Assembly (NCBI GenBank): GCA_963971305.1
Contig: OZ020306.1
Location: 4,890,842 to 4,954,841 of the forward strand
Source: Arcuatula senhousia
Lineage: Eukaryota; Mollusca; Bivalvia; Mytilida; Mytilidae
Direction of reading: 5' to 3'
DNA: 64,000 nucleotides
The position numbers and the translations under genes are program-made. Positions within the stretch are counted from its first letter, which is position 1. Each line of letters begins with the position of its first letter. This document shows positions 46,084 through 57,745 of the stretch, one piece after another. The notes beneath the pieces were generated by a model, which had not been told where the DNA came from, searched no databases, and saw nothing but the letters and a program-made list of their open reading frames with translations.

Positions 46084-46258
46084 CAGCAACTTGTAACGTT
46101 ACATCCGGATTAGATTTTCAGCAACTTGTAACGTTACATCCGGATTAGATTTTCAGCAACTTGTAACGTTACATCCAAATTACATTTTCAGCAACTTGTA
46201 ACGTTACATCCAAATTACATTTTCAGCAACTTGTTACTTTACATCCAGATTAGATATT
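46084..46258 (+). repeat. 35-bp tandem repeat, five units
   Basis: CAGCAACTTGTAACGTTACA followed by TCCGGATTAGATTTT, at 46084, 46119, 46154, 46189 and 46224. The first two are identical, the next three drift progressively. Each of the first four contains the palindrome GTAACGTTAC. Confidence 0.95.
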
Positions 46259-46439
46259 GTTATTTACTAAAGAAATCATAGTAGGATTCTATTTTGGCTT
46301 AGTTTGAACACCAGCCGCACATCTGTCTGTTTCAATACCCAGTGTGATCATGTAAAGCTGATCCTGAACTTATAATTAAGCACAATCGTGTCTTGCTTTG
46401 TGTTGCTATCCTACCATAAGATCCAAGAGCACCACTAAA

Positions 46440-46510
46440 CCTACTTTAATCCACCATTAATGCATTTGAAATACCCTTTCCAAGTCAGGACCATTGTGGA
46501 ATTCAATTTC
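46440..46510 (+). repeat. Dispersed repeat family D, copy 1
   Basis: TGCATTTGAAATACCCTTTC followed by CAAGTCAGGACCATTGTGG. Shared with 50325-50420 and 52350-52475. Confidence 0.55.
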
Positions 46511-46617
46511 TCAGGAATGTTATTTTTTTTAATATATAAGGTGAATTTGCAAAAGGGTACAACGAAAAGCACAAGAAACTTCAAAATACATGAAAATATT
46601 TTCAAAACGAATCTTGA

Positions 46618-46675
46618 GCACTCGTGTACTCCGAACGAGTAAGCTGTTCCTGCTTGCTGCACACACCCGTCAAAA
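46618..46675 (+). repeat. Family A fragment
   Basis: CTCGTGTACTCCGAACGAGT, AAGCTGTTCCTGCTTGCTGC, ACACACCCGTC: the right end of family A only. Confidence 0.5.
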
Positions 46676-46679
46676 TCTT

Positions 46680-47690
46680 AAAAAATAATCGTGATAGTCA
46701 TATTGACGGTTGTGTTTTACACACCACGATTTTTTTTACAGAAGAGGGACCAATCTTCTGAAAATTGCAAAACCACACAGTGTCACATTCAAATTGACCA
46801 TTAGGCTGAAGTAAATTCGAGAGCCCCCCTCCAACTGATTAAAATGACTAATCATATGTAAAATTCTTTAGATAGACGTTGATTTAAACTTAGCGACTAA
46901 CAAGACGTCGTATATAAGTTACAGCTAGTCTTTCAGGATGGGGTGCGATGCATAACGCAGCAAGCGACCATTGTTTCTTATCAGGGGAGATAATCAAGAT
47001 CTCGGGTTGATTTCTGGTCTAGGATTTACCGGATACCACTAACCAGAAGCCCTGAACCTGATTTGACATTTGTAGATAATGATTACAAGGCGTTTGTTTG
47101 GGAGGCAATAGTTCGATCAGGATTGGTTAACCTATTGATAACGTGATCCTCGCAAAGATTAAATACTTCCAAACTATTAAATCCTCATACAGTATTTATT
47201 GCGGATATTTAAAATTCTTCTTTTATGGATCATATTTATTCGCTTGAGTTTGTAAACAAGTAATTTGGACTTACAATACGTCATAAAAACGTCCCATCAA
47301 ATTGATAAATATTTTCCTTAATGTAAGGCCTTGTCCTTGATTCAGACTTCAATACAATTAAGGAAAGGCTGTTTCTATATAAGAATTGTATCACAAGAGC
47401 ATTTTATTAAGGTTAAACCCATCCTGGTGGTATATCTTATTAGTAATAAGCATGTCAATTCAGCATAGATCTGACCACGAACCAAGCTGTAACGCGGGAA
47501 ATACTTCAGTCTAACCCTAGGTCCATTTATATGTTACCTCTTCATAGATATTTAATTAATTATATGTTTTTCAATGTTTTAAAACCATAGGTTATAGTTA
47601 TGAATGAAAGACTGAAAATTAACTTTTGTTTCGATGAATTGTTTCAGAAACAGCCAACTTTCTGCAATTTGTCCTTTTTGAATATTGCAC
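46680..47690. other. Non-coding stretch, nothing recognised
   Basis: No supported frame or repeat. Confidence 0.4.
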
Positions 47691-47699
47691 TTAAATAAT

Positions 47700-48230
47700 A
47701 TTGACTTTTTGAAAGAAGCAAAGAGGAACCAATGGGGCTTTCGAGTGTCAAATAAGCAGAGGCACCAAAGGGGCATTCGAGTGTCAAAAGTCCGAAAAGG
47801 CAACGACAAAACCGGTAAACATGAACAAGAACAGCACAAGGAAACACAAAACATAAAAACAACCGAACAGAAATCAACAACGCGAACTCAAGTCGTAACA
47901 AGAGTGAACTCGGGTGCTCCGGAAGAGTAAGCGGTTCCTGCCTGCTATAGCACACCCGCCGCGCTGCCAATTTCCACACGCTAACAATTTCCACAAAAGT
48001 CCAAATGGGCAACGACGAAACCGGCAAACACGAACAAGAACAGCACGAAGAAACACAAAATCAACCGAACGGACAACAACAACGAGAACTCAAGTCGTAA
48101 CAAGAGTGAATGCAGGCACTCCAGAAGAGAAAGCGGTTCCTGTCTGCTATAGCACACCCGTCGTGTTGCTAATTTCCAATTCAATGTGTCGAATCCGGTA
48201 AAGGAAGACACAGCAAAGGACAAGGCATGA
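47700..48230 (+). repeat. Two tandem copies of dispersed repeat family A
   Basis: First copy 47715-47970: CAAAGAGGAACCAATGGGGC, a second nested start at 47758 (AGAGGCACCAAAGGGGCATT), GGCAACGACAAAACCGG, AACTCAAGTCGTAACAAGAG, GGTTCCTGCCTGCTATAGCA. Second copy 47990-48230 repeats from AGTCCAAATGGGCAACGACG to GGTTCCTGTCTGCTATAGCA and ends ATCCGGTAAAGGAAGACAC. These are the best-preserved members in the window. Overlapping frames on both strands are products of the repeat. Confidence 0.75.
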
Positions 48231-48437
48231 TAATTTTTTGGTCCCTTTTTCAAAAGTGAAATTTTGTGGTAAATAAAATTATGTTCATTTATTTGATATT
48301 AAGTAATGAAAGTTTATATATTAACAAAGAGTACATCAAATCTAATTTTAACATTTGATCAAACTTGATGAAAAAGTGGCTTTTTCTCAAAAATTCTCAA
48401 AGTTGGGTTTATTTTTGTATGGTTTTGGCTAAATAAC

Positions 48438-48540
48438 TATGAGCGGACAAGCGACCCACAAAAATATTCTAACTGTTAATTTGTCATACCAGAACTAATG
48501 TTTTCAGAAATTATCTTTGTGGGTCACAGGTCCGCTCATA
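48438..48540. mobile_element. 103-bp palindromic MITE remnant
   Basis: TATGAGCGGACAAGCGACCC ... and the inverse GGGTCACAGGTCCGCTCATA, with ACCCACAAA/TTTGTGGGT inside both arms. Confidence 0.7.
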
Positions 48541-48549
48541 TTTAAATTT

Positions 48550-49095
48550 CACAAAAACCGTTATTATTTTAACAATTTTCACAGTTCTATCATTTTGTGC
48601 ACATGCGTAATTACGCCACATGTCAAATTTTCAATTAAACTTTGCTTGTTCCAAAAAAATGTAACATCTGAATCACAAAATCATACTGTTATTATTCATT
48701 ATTCCAATTTTGGAAAATTTGTTGAATTTAGGGGGCCAATTCGTGCTCTTATCCTGTCTTGTCCTTTCTACGACAAACCAACACCTGCACTCATTTGAGA
48801 GATAGAAATCCCATATTTGTCTACGAGTGCACGGTGTCAGCCGTTGAAATTATAAAAATGGGAGCTTTAGATGTCAGTTTTAGAAATATCCTTAAAGACA
48901 TCTTAAATAAAAATGACAAGAACAAATGTTTGTAGCGTAGATAACTTGTTCTTGCTTTGCGTCCAGCTTTTGACACTATTCAGGTTATTGCCGTTTCATG
49001 AAGCGATCGCTAATTAGTATGCAGGTTAGGTTAACGATCGCTTTATAAAACTGCAACCTGGACATGAACAAGCAAGGTCAAACAAGAATAATACA
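48550..49095. other. Non-coding stretch with a small palindrome
   Basis: GAAGCGATCGCTAATTAG (49000) and AACGATCGCTTTATAA (49033) form an inverted pair around ATGCAGGTT. Nothing else. Confidence 0.4.
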
Positions 49096-49098
49096 ATG

Positions 49099-49732
49099 TT
49101 ATGCTGCGTTCACACTTACAAGTAATGCGCATTCAATTCGATTTCAAATTGCATTCAAAAATTTTGACGCGTTCACACGTAAAATCTATTTGAAAGCGAA
49201 TCAATTCGAATTGAAATAATGCGAATAATCTAATTCGCTATGATGATACGTTTTCGATAATTCGAATTGGGTAATTCGCATTCAATGCGCATTACATTGC
49301 CGTGTGAACGGAAACTTTAATTCAATTCGAATTATATATATATGACAAGTGCCCTAAATATATCTAATTGCATCAATTAAAATATATCTAATTGCTTCAA
49401 TAAAAAATAAATATCTAATATCATCAATTGAAAATATATCTAACATCAAATGAAACGGAATAAAATCCAAAAAAGGGGTCACACATGAACTTTTAACGTT
49501 GACGACGTCATTAGTCCTTGACGTCATAGCAGACTTCCAGGAACCAAAAATGTCCAATGCGAATTGAGTGGTAAAATATGAGTGAACGGATATCAGTTTC
49601 AATTCGAATTGAATGCGAATTGAAGAAACGTGTGAACACAAACGACATTATCGAATTCGCTTTCAGTTCAATGCGCTTTGGTAATGAGGATTGAATGCAC
49701 ATTAAGTGGTTATACGTGTGAACGCAGCATAA
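49099..49732. mobile_element. MITE with TTATGCTGCGTTCACAC ends
   Basis: TTATGCTGCGTTCACAC at 49099-49115 is exactly inverted at the right end (to 49732). The interior is full of AATTCGAATT and ATTCAATTCG motifs in both orientations plus further GTGTGAACG/CGTTCACACG pairs, giving a nested palindrome. Target duplication is ambiguous because the end itself is TTA/TAA. Confidence 0.8.
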
Positions 49733-49739
49733 GAAATCA

Positions 49740-50320
49740 AAACTGTGTCGGCTACCTCTGAGAAGTACAAGGAGTCAGATTTCATTTTCGGCTATATTAG
49801 AGTAATGAGTAACAATTTTTTATGCTCCCAAAACACAACGAATGTTCAAAGTCACCTTGATTCAATATAACGTTATGTACAGTATTTCTTATAAAAAATG
49901 AAATATACCTTGATAAAAATGACAAAAGTGGACATATAGAAGAAATAGAAAAAGAAAAACCAAAATATTGTTAAAATTACAGGCATCGTTTAGCTTTCAA
50001 TGTGTTGAGGGTCAATATCAATTCTCTTGTTCAAATTAAACGGTCTTTTAACAAATCATTGGTCCAAGAGAACATAATAAATTAACAAACAAGTATGCAA
50101 AAAAAACAGTAACAACTTCGTTCCAGTATTTCATTTTGCTCTGACCATTCAAGACTCACCAGAGACGCTATACTCAAAGTTGTAATGCCCTAATCAATTA
50201 GAATATGTAGAGCACAGTCTTGACAGTATAGAAGCCGGAAGTATGCAAAGTGATAAGGAATCCGATATCCTCTCACATCAATGTTGAAACGTAATGGAAG
50301 AAAAGCTAGATTTTGCGCCA
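49740..50320. other. Non-coding stretch, nothing recognised
   Basis: No frame or repeat placed; possible 3' flank of the alternative DTHD1-like exon (first part of its intron). Confidence 0.4.
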
Positions 50321-50324
50321 TTTA

Positions 50325-50420
50325 ACCTGGATTTAACCCACTATTTCTTCTTTTGAAATACCTGTACGAAGTCAGGACCATTGCGATTCTTAAAATTTCT
50401 ATGGATGTCTTTGCCTTGTT
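50325..50420 (+). repeat. Dispersed repeat family D, copy 2
   Basis: ACCCACTATTTCTTCTTTTG, AAATACCTGTACGAAGTCAGG and ACCATTGCG, as at 46440 and 52350. Confidence 0.55.
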
Positions 50421-50515
50421 TTGACTTTTCTTCTTGAATCATCCCAGTTCGGTAGTTTTGTTCAAAATGATTTCACTAATCGAAATTTTCTGGGATATGG
50501 GATATCTTTACTTAC

Positions 50516-50802
50516 ATTTTGTCGGATGCATCACCACCCTCTCCATTTGCAGCAGCCTCGACATTCTCACCATTAGCCGTCTCACTGAGTGACTTCATCA
50601 CTAAATCTAAGGTTTCCTTCTGTAGCTTAGGATCAATCGTCGGTGATGCCGGTGATTTGTATGGCTCCCTGGTCTCAAAGTTAACAGGATTGTCCAAGTC
50701 TATCTCAGGCACACCATCACTTGATGCCATAGACAAGTCCTCCTCGTTGATGGTCTGTGAGGCCAGGCCGCTCGGTCGGTCTTGTATTTTAATTTTATCC
50801 AT
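50516..50802 (-). CDS. DTHD1: DTHD1-like alternative first exon (long form)
   Basis: ATG at 50802 opens 95 codons (MDKIKIQDRPSGLASQ ... EGGDASDK) plus two bases AT before donor AAAAT|GTAAGT at 50515. The carry-over of two bases is the phase needed by exon 2 (31623), giving a 776-residue protein. The peptide is acidic and Ser/Glu/Asn-rich, probably disordered. It could instead belong to an unrelated gene; only phase and strand link it to the exons downstream, 18.9 kb away. Confidence 0.6.
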
Positions 50803-50824
50803 GTTGAAAAGTAGCTAGTCCATA

Positions 50825-52345
50825 CGTATAAGTTATATTATGTTACCTACTTCTGTAATATAAATTCCTCAAAAGGTTTAATTTTACACCTTTGCACTTA
50901 TAAAAATAAGTTATTATCTCCGATGTTTATCTTTTTCAAAGTCTGTTTCACTGGTTCAATTCCAATCCTCAAATATGGTAAAAATTCAATTTATATCACC
51001 ATAAGTATCCTCCAAATTTCAATTAAATTTCGAACTCAGACGAACAGAACTTCATAACTTGTAATGGGTTATTAATAAGTAAAATATAATAATTAACTCA
51101 GAATAGTGTGAAATTGAAACGACACTTTGTAATATCATTTCTGATACACTGACGAGAAGCTAATAAGACTTCGTGCAGACAATATTTAACATCCTGCCCA
51201 AAACATTGTAATTCAAATCTTTTGGAAAACTTAAAAGCTTTTTAAAACCATATCAAATAGACTTGATGGGTGTTAAGTAAATGTATAAGTTTGGTCCTGT
51301 CCGATTGTCCCCGTATCTTTACTGGGTACAAGTTTGTATCGCTTACTTGGCATTTCAAAAATTAATACAGCGATGTGTGGTAAACAAAATTTAAATTGCA
51401 TATATGCGCTCAATGTGTGAAATACAAATTAGATTAATTAAAATAAATTAAGAAAATTTAGCTATAAGGACGATAATTGCTCATGGTGTTTTTAAAATTA
51501 GTGACAAAAAATTCGCGAGTCAAAACCTATTGATAAAATAGCACATTGGTCCTTTTGGCTAATATACTTTCTTTAACAGAAAAAAGTGTAACAAGTTTCG
51601 TGAGTGACTTAGCTTTTTAAATTAAGTTAGAACTAGTTGGCTTTGGTGATATGTTTGATTCCCTGAAATGATGTGCGCCTTATCTTTAAAATATATAGGC
51701 GGTTTGATTCTTAATTTTCCTTAAAATCCAATAAAAACGAAGGACACAGTTCAATCAAAGGTGCAGTGGATTAGCGCTCAAACTGTTTTTTTTTTATAGG
51801 TTATCTAAAATTATATTTTTTATATAAAATTAAGTTAACCATCCAGAGTTATCGATTCAAGAAACCACTGAATCGACTTGCTTTACGTAATGTTGTTTAA
51901 TTTTCATTACATATGGAAATTGATTCAGTTGGTCATTTGGGTACAAAAATATTCGATAAAAGAGACGACTTGAATTAAAAAATTATTAGTTCTCCTAACC
52001 TGGAAAGTAACATGCCTACCTCGCCTGCGTAATTTATGGTGTCTATATTTCACAACTAGTTCGATATGCTAGGGCTTGTACAAATTTTCTTATTTTTCCT
52101 ATCCGACAACGCTGTTTTCATGACCCACTGTTCGACCAATATTATAAGGAACCACATCTCATATTGTTTTACAGTCTCTTAAAAGATTTTCTTTTAAAAT
52201 CAGATACTGGTAGAAAATTCAAAATTAAATTCAGATGTTGTTCTGAAATGATCACCCTATAGACATATTATGTCTAACAACCGTGTTGTGTTTTGAATTA
52301 CTACCGAACCTACAGATCGCAATGGAAGAGGGATATTTGGCGTCA
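50825..52345. other. Upstream region, non-coding
   Basis: Would hold the promoter of the long form if the model is right. No motif singled out. Confidence 0.35.
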
Positions 52346-52349
52346 TAAG

Positions 52350-52475
52350 ACCTGGTTTAACCCACAATTTCTTTGAAATGCCTGTTCTAAGTACCATTGC
52401 GGTTTCCAATTGTACCAGTATGTCTGCCTTGTTTTGTCTTTGGACATTTTAGAGTCTTACTTTGGAAGTTTTGTT
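52350..52475 (+). repeat. Dispersed repeat family D, copy 3
   Basis: GGTTTAACCCACAATTTCTT, TGAAATGCCTGTTCTAAGTA and CCATTGCGG; diverged relative of 46440 and 50325. Confidence 0.5.
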
Positions 52476-52479
52476 ATTA

Positions 52480-53230
52480 CCTTTGTTCAAATGGAGTTAT
52501 ACGAGTCATACCCACACCCAACCATTCGGACAACAGGAAGTAGATGATCGACTGGCCTGGAAAGGGCACGACACAAATTAGGTTGTTAAAGCCGTTTACC
52601 AAATCATCCCTTCAGTAGAAGGTGAGAAATCTGTTACGAAAGTCTGAACAGATGGACGAACGGATGAAAAAGGTTATTGCAATATGACCCCTCCCTCTCT
52701 TAAAAGTGGGGGAATAATGTCCAAAAAGGAAAGGCATAAAAACAAGAAAGAGACATACCGGTGAAATAGAAGAACCTTAAGGCTCTAAGCTTGTACAGAC
52801 ATTTCAAAAGGGAAGTGGTTATGACACCACAGCTCTCTCTACCGATCTTAGTAATGTATTTTACATAGAACACCTGTTTTACCTTGGGGTGATCTTGTCA
52901 GCACAGCAGACAGCCAAAACTACTAGAAATTTATACAATCACGAAAATAAATTAAGTCGGTGTTTTCGCGTTTTCTTTATCATCACTGTAAACCCTCATA
53001 ACTTTCCTTTATATTGTAAAAGGTTTAAACACAGAATAACTATTTTGAAATATAACAGATTGTGTAAGATAGAGGAAAATTCAGTGGATTTGAATTTGGG
53101 AAACTTTTTATCAAAACCCAACAAAACTGAGATCCACAGTTCACAAATAATTACCCCCGCTACCTTAAAATCGGACAAATAAAATTTAAGATAAAAGATG
53201 ATTTTCTACATTGAGTAGCGTATACAACAT
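52480..53230. other. Non-coding stretch
   Basis: A 97-codon plus-strand frame at 52889-53182 shows no family features and is not accepted. Confidence 0.35.
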
Positions 53231-53234
53231 GATA

Positions 53235-53560
53235 ATCCCCATTGGGACAATGAACAACTTACATGGCTGCAGCTGGTTATGGGAAATCTCAAAATGCGGA
53301 AAAAACCCCAACAGAAATAGGAGGTGCACATCTAGAATACTGTAATTAGAAAGATTCCCTGAAAATATAAAGAAAAATCCCTAAATTCGTCTAGTAACAG
53401 TAAAGGAAATAAAATATGGTAACACCTCCCATTGGGTCAATGACCAAAGAACATGGATTGCTATAGGAAACCCCAAAATCAAAAAATAAAATAAGAGATA
53501 AATAATCTTAATAATTAAAACAATTCCCTAAAAGTATGAAGAAAATCTATCAACGCAGAT
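53235..53560 (+). repeat. Two diverged ~190-bp tandem units
   Basis: CCCATTGGGACAATGAACAA (53237) and CCCATTGGGTCAATGACCAA (53428), each followed by ACATGG...GGAAA...CCCAAAATC and then GATTCCCTGAAAATAT or CAATTCCCTAAAAGTAT. Confidence 0.65.
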
Positions 53561-53564
53561 ACAA

Positions 53565-54570
53565 AAAAGTGTGACGGATAGACAGAAGCACGGAAGCAAG
53601 GACTGAACTTACCAACACAATACACCAGCCTCTATAATTTGTTGTTCCTTTTCTGTGACATCAAATTTGTTTCTGAAGAACTTTTCTTAAATGAAGTTTC
53701 TTTAGCAAGAGACATAACTCAATTCAACAGTTATAATATTTGTGTTGAAATAAAATGGCAAGTTTTCGTTTTCTTATATATATATCTAACAGTTTGCGAC
53801 CGACCATGGCCATTTAACTTGAAGACCGATGATGGGGGAATTCGTAACCGTAAAGAGGTAACTCTTCAGAATTTTTTTTCTTTACCTTTTTTCTTATACA
53901 TCAAAATATATCACTAAATAAAATTAAGCAGGATGTTAGTTAGTTAACTTCTAACCGGTGCGAATTTGGCTACATATGAGATTGAGGTTGGGACACAGGC
54001 CCGTCGGGGAAATGATTTTATTATTTCAAATACTAGTATAACATTACTTATACAATGTACTAAAATTACAAATACCATAACGCGGGTATGAACTATTAAT
54101 TTGGATATGCTATATATCGATATTTCAAGGAGTAACCTCTCATCAGTAGCATTTAAATCAAAATATTGGAAGGTCAAATTCCAAAACTGTTGAATACGAA
54201 AAGTACTCAAAACCAAAACGTTCGAACAAGGAAGCCAAATCCAACACCGAGGATATCGACCATGTGCATTACAAGGAAAGAAACCTGGTGTTTTAAACAA
54301 TTTAAAAAACGGAAATTTCAGCGACAAAAATATTAGAAATTTTATGGTAAATCGTGTCACTATGATTCCTAAATAACTGTACAAATCAAAACATTTATAA
54401 TTATGATTCTCTCTGTGCCTTTGTAGCTACAAAGGTTGTATCAGAGTAATAAAAGAAAATTATATTCTTACCAAAACCTGTACAAGTTAGTGTTCTTTAA
54501 CGTGTAAGAAACGTTACTTTTTCTCACACAATGCATTTTTTTTTGTATTATGACAGGACTACCTCTATCC
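53565..54570. other. Non-coding stretch
   Basis: Includes a solitary MITE end at 53808-53825 (CATTTAACTTGAAG). A 146-codon minus-strand frame at 53944-54384 has no recognisable domain or splice context. Confidence 0.35.
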
Positions 54571-54574
54571 TGGG

Positions 54575-55325
54575 TAAACATCCAAACCCCTCCGTTCAGG
54601 TAGCCCATTTAACCTTGGATATACATCCAGACCCCTCCATCCAAGAAGCCCATTTAACCATGGATATACTTCCAAACCCCTCTGTCCAGCTAGCGCATTT
54701 AACCATGGGTATACATCTAGACCCTTCCATCTAAGTAACCCATTTAACCTTGGATATACATCCAGACCCTTCCGTCCAAGTAGCCTATTTAACCTTGGGT
54801 ATACATCCAGACCCCTCCATACAAGTAGCCCATTTAACCTAAGGTATACATCCAAACCCCTCCATCCAAGAAGCCCATTTAACCATGGATATACATCCAA
54901 ACCCTTCCATCCAAGAAGCTCATTTAACATTGGGTAAACATCCATACCCCTCCATTCAAGTAGCCCATTTAACCTAAGGTATACATCCAAACCCCTCCAT
55001 CCAAGAAGCCCATTTAACCATGGATATACATCCAAAACCCTCCGTCCAGGTAGCGCATTTAACCATGGGTATACATCTAGACCCCTCCATCCAAGTAATC
55101 CATTTAACCTTGGATATACATCCAGATCCCTCCATCCATGTAGCCCATTTAACCTAAGGTATACATTCAAACCCCTCCATCCAAGTAGCCCATTTAACCT
55201 TGGGTTTACATCCAGACTCCTACATCCAAATAGTTAATTTAACCTTGGGTATAGTTCTAGACCCCTCCATCCAAGTCGCAAATTTAACCTTTGGTATACA
55301 TCCAGGCATTCCATCCAAGTAGCTC
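54575..55325 (+). repeat. 45-bp satellite array, about 16-17 units
   Basis: Unit CCATTTAACCTTGGATATAC + ATCCAGACCCCTCCATCC + AAGTAGC. Variant units recur in order: the TAGCGCATTTAACCATGGGT unit appears at 54691 and 55051, exactly 360 bp (eight units) apart, so blocks were duplicated. Because 45 is divisible by three, the minus strand is open for 201 codons as LDVYPWLNGLLGWRG repeats; this is regarded as a consequence of the period. Confidence 0.93.
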
Positions 55326-55339
55326 TATGGGCAAAGCGT

Positions 55340-57545
55340 CCCGACTCGTCATCAGGTACTGACCTATAACTTTAACTGACAAGATTAGAGCTGTTGCGAC
55401 CGAGACACACTTTAACCGACAAGAATAAAGCTGCTGCAGCCTAGATACACTTTAACCGACAAGACAAGAGCTGCTGCAGCCGAACCCACTTTAACCGACA
55501 CGAATAGAGCTGCTGCAGCCGAGACCCACTTTAACCGACACGAATAGAGCTGCTGCAGCCGAGACCCACTTTATTCGACAAGATTAGAGCTGCTGCAGCC
55601 GAGACCCACTTTAACTGACAAGATTATAGCTGCAGCAGTCAATACACCACTTTTACCGACAGGGTTAGAGCTGCTGCAGCAGAGACCCACTTTAACCGAC
55701 AAGATTAGAACTGTTGCAGCAGAAACCCACTTTAACCGACAAGATTATAGCTGCAGCAGCCAATACACCACTTTTACCGACAAGATTAGAGCTGCAGCAG
55801 CCAATACACCACTTTTACCGACAAGATTAGAGCTGATGCAGCAGAGACCAACTTTAACCGACAAAATTAGAACTGCTGCTACAAGATTAGAGCTACCGCA
55901 GCCGAGACCAACTTTATCCCGACAAGCTTAGAGCTACTGCAACTAAGACCCACCTTTAACGACAAGATAAGAGCTGCTGCAGCCGAGGCCCACTTTAATC
56001 TACAAGATTAGAGCTGTTACAGTCTAGACCCACCTTTACCGACAAGATTAGAACTGCCTCAGCCAAAATCAACTTTAACTGACAAAATTAGAGCTGCTGC
56101 AGCGGAACCCGCTTTATACGACAAGATTAGAACTGCTGTAGCAGAAACCTACTTTAACCCCTCTATCCAAATAGTTAATTTCACATTTGGTATAGTTCTA
56201 GATCCCTCAATCCAAGTCGCAAATTTAACCTTTTGTATACATCCAGGCATTCCATCCAAGTAGCTCTATGGGCAAAGCGTCCCGACTCGTCACCAGGTAC
56301 TGATCTATAACTTTAACTGACAAGATTAGAGCTGTTGCAGCCGAGACCCACTTCAACGACAAGAATAAAGCTGCTGCAGCCTAGATACACTTTAACCGAC
56401 AAGACAAGAGCTGCTGCAGCCGAACCCACTTTAACCGACAAGATTAGAGCTGCTGCAGACGGGATCAACTTAAACCGACAAGAGTAGAGCTGCTGGAGCC
56501 TAGAAACATTTAAACCGACAAGACAAGAGCTGCTGCAGCCGAACCCACTTCAACCGACAAGATAAGAACTGCAGCAGCCGAACCCACTTTAACCCGACAA
56601 AATTAGAGCTGCTGCAGCCGAACCCACTTCAACCGACAAGATAAGAGCTGCTGCAGCCGAGACCCACTTTAACCGACAAGATTAGAACTGCTGCAGTCGA
56701 ACCCACTTTATTCGACAAGATTAGAGCTGTTGCAGCCGAGACCCACTTTATCCCGACAAGAATAGAGCTGCTGCTGCTGAGATCAACTTTAACCGACAAG
56801 ATTATAGCTGTTGCATCCGAGAGACCCACTTTAATCTACAAGATTAGAGCTGCTACAGTTTAGACCCACTTTAACTGACAAGATTAGAACTGCTGCAGAC
56901 GGGACAAACTTTAACCAACAAGATTAGAGTTGCTGCAGCGGAACCCACTTTATACGACAAGATTAGAACTGCTGCAGCAGAAACCTATTTTAACCCAACA
57001 AGATTAGAACTTCTGCAGCAGAAACCTACTTTAACCCGACATGATTAGAGCTGCTGCAGCAGAAACCTATTTTAACCCGACAAGATTAGAACTTCTGCAG
57101 CAGAAACCTACTTTAACCCGACATGATAAGAACTGCTGCAGCCGAACTCACTTTAACCGACAAGATTAGAGTTGTTGCAGCCGAGAACCACTTTAACCGA
57201 CAAGATAAGAGCTGCTGCAGCCGAACCCACTTTAACCGACAAGATAAGAACTGCTGCAGCCGAACCCACTTTAACCGACAAGATTAGAGCTGTTGCAGCC
57301 GAGAACCACTTTAACCGACAAGAATAAAGCTGCTGCAGCCGAACCCACTTTAACCGACAAGATTAGAACTGCTGCAGCAGAAACCTACTTTAACCCGACA
57401 TGATAAGAACTGCTGCAGCCGAACTCACTTTAACCGACAAGATTAGAGCTGTTGCAGCCGAGAACCGCCCTTACCATCAAGATAAGAGCTGCTACTGCCG
57501 AACCCACATTAACCGACAAGATTAGAACTGCTGCAGTCGAGAATC
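55340..57545 (+). repeat. 40-bp satellite array (CTGCAGC-rich), about 50 units
   Basis: Unit ACTTTAACCGACAAGATTAG + AGCTGCTGCAGCCGAGACCC. Almost every unit has the palindromic GCTGCAGC (PstI site). The array is broken at 56155-56330 by a second copy of the array junction. Variants with AGCAGAAACCTACTTTAACCC form sub-blocks near 56950-57120. Confidence 0.95.
56155..56440 (+). repeat. Second copy of the 45-bp/40-bp array junction (941-bp duplication)
   Basis: The sequence from CCCTCAATCCAAGTCGCAAA through TAGCTCTATGGGCAAAGCGT to the first 40-bp units repeats that at 55261-55480. The marker TAGCTCTATGGG lies at 55320 and 56261, an offset of 941 bp. Confidence 0.9.
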
Positions 57546-57689
57546 ACACTGGTTTAGTTTAACAATATGTTGGTAATAAAAAGCAAATGAACCCTGCCAG
57601 TTGAATGGTTTGGCTTCCTTAACCATTTTTTAACAGGATAGTTAATCAGAAAGGTTTTTTTTTTCTTTAATGTAAAACGATGCAAATTC

Positions 57690-57745
57690 TGCTATATCCG
57701 GGAGATAAGGATAAAAGAGTGATAAAATGAACATGAAATGGAAAA
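57690..57745 (+). repeat. Dispersed GCTATATCCGGGAGA repeat, copy
   Basis: TCTGCTATATCCGGGAGATA then GTGATAAAATGAACATGAAA, as at 23605-23665. Confidence 0.5.

Noticed and set aside
47579..48253. Six overlapping frames on both strands
   Set aside because: All fall inside two tandem copies of dispersed repeat family A.
52889..53182. 97-codon plus-strand frame with a minus-strand shadow
   Set aside because: Nothing conserved or structured was recognisable; overlapping opposite frame of equal quality.
53944..54384. 146-codon minus-strand frame
   Set aside because: No recognisable domain, irregular composition and no splice or promoter context.
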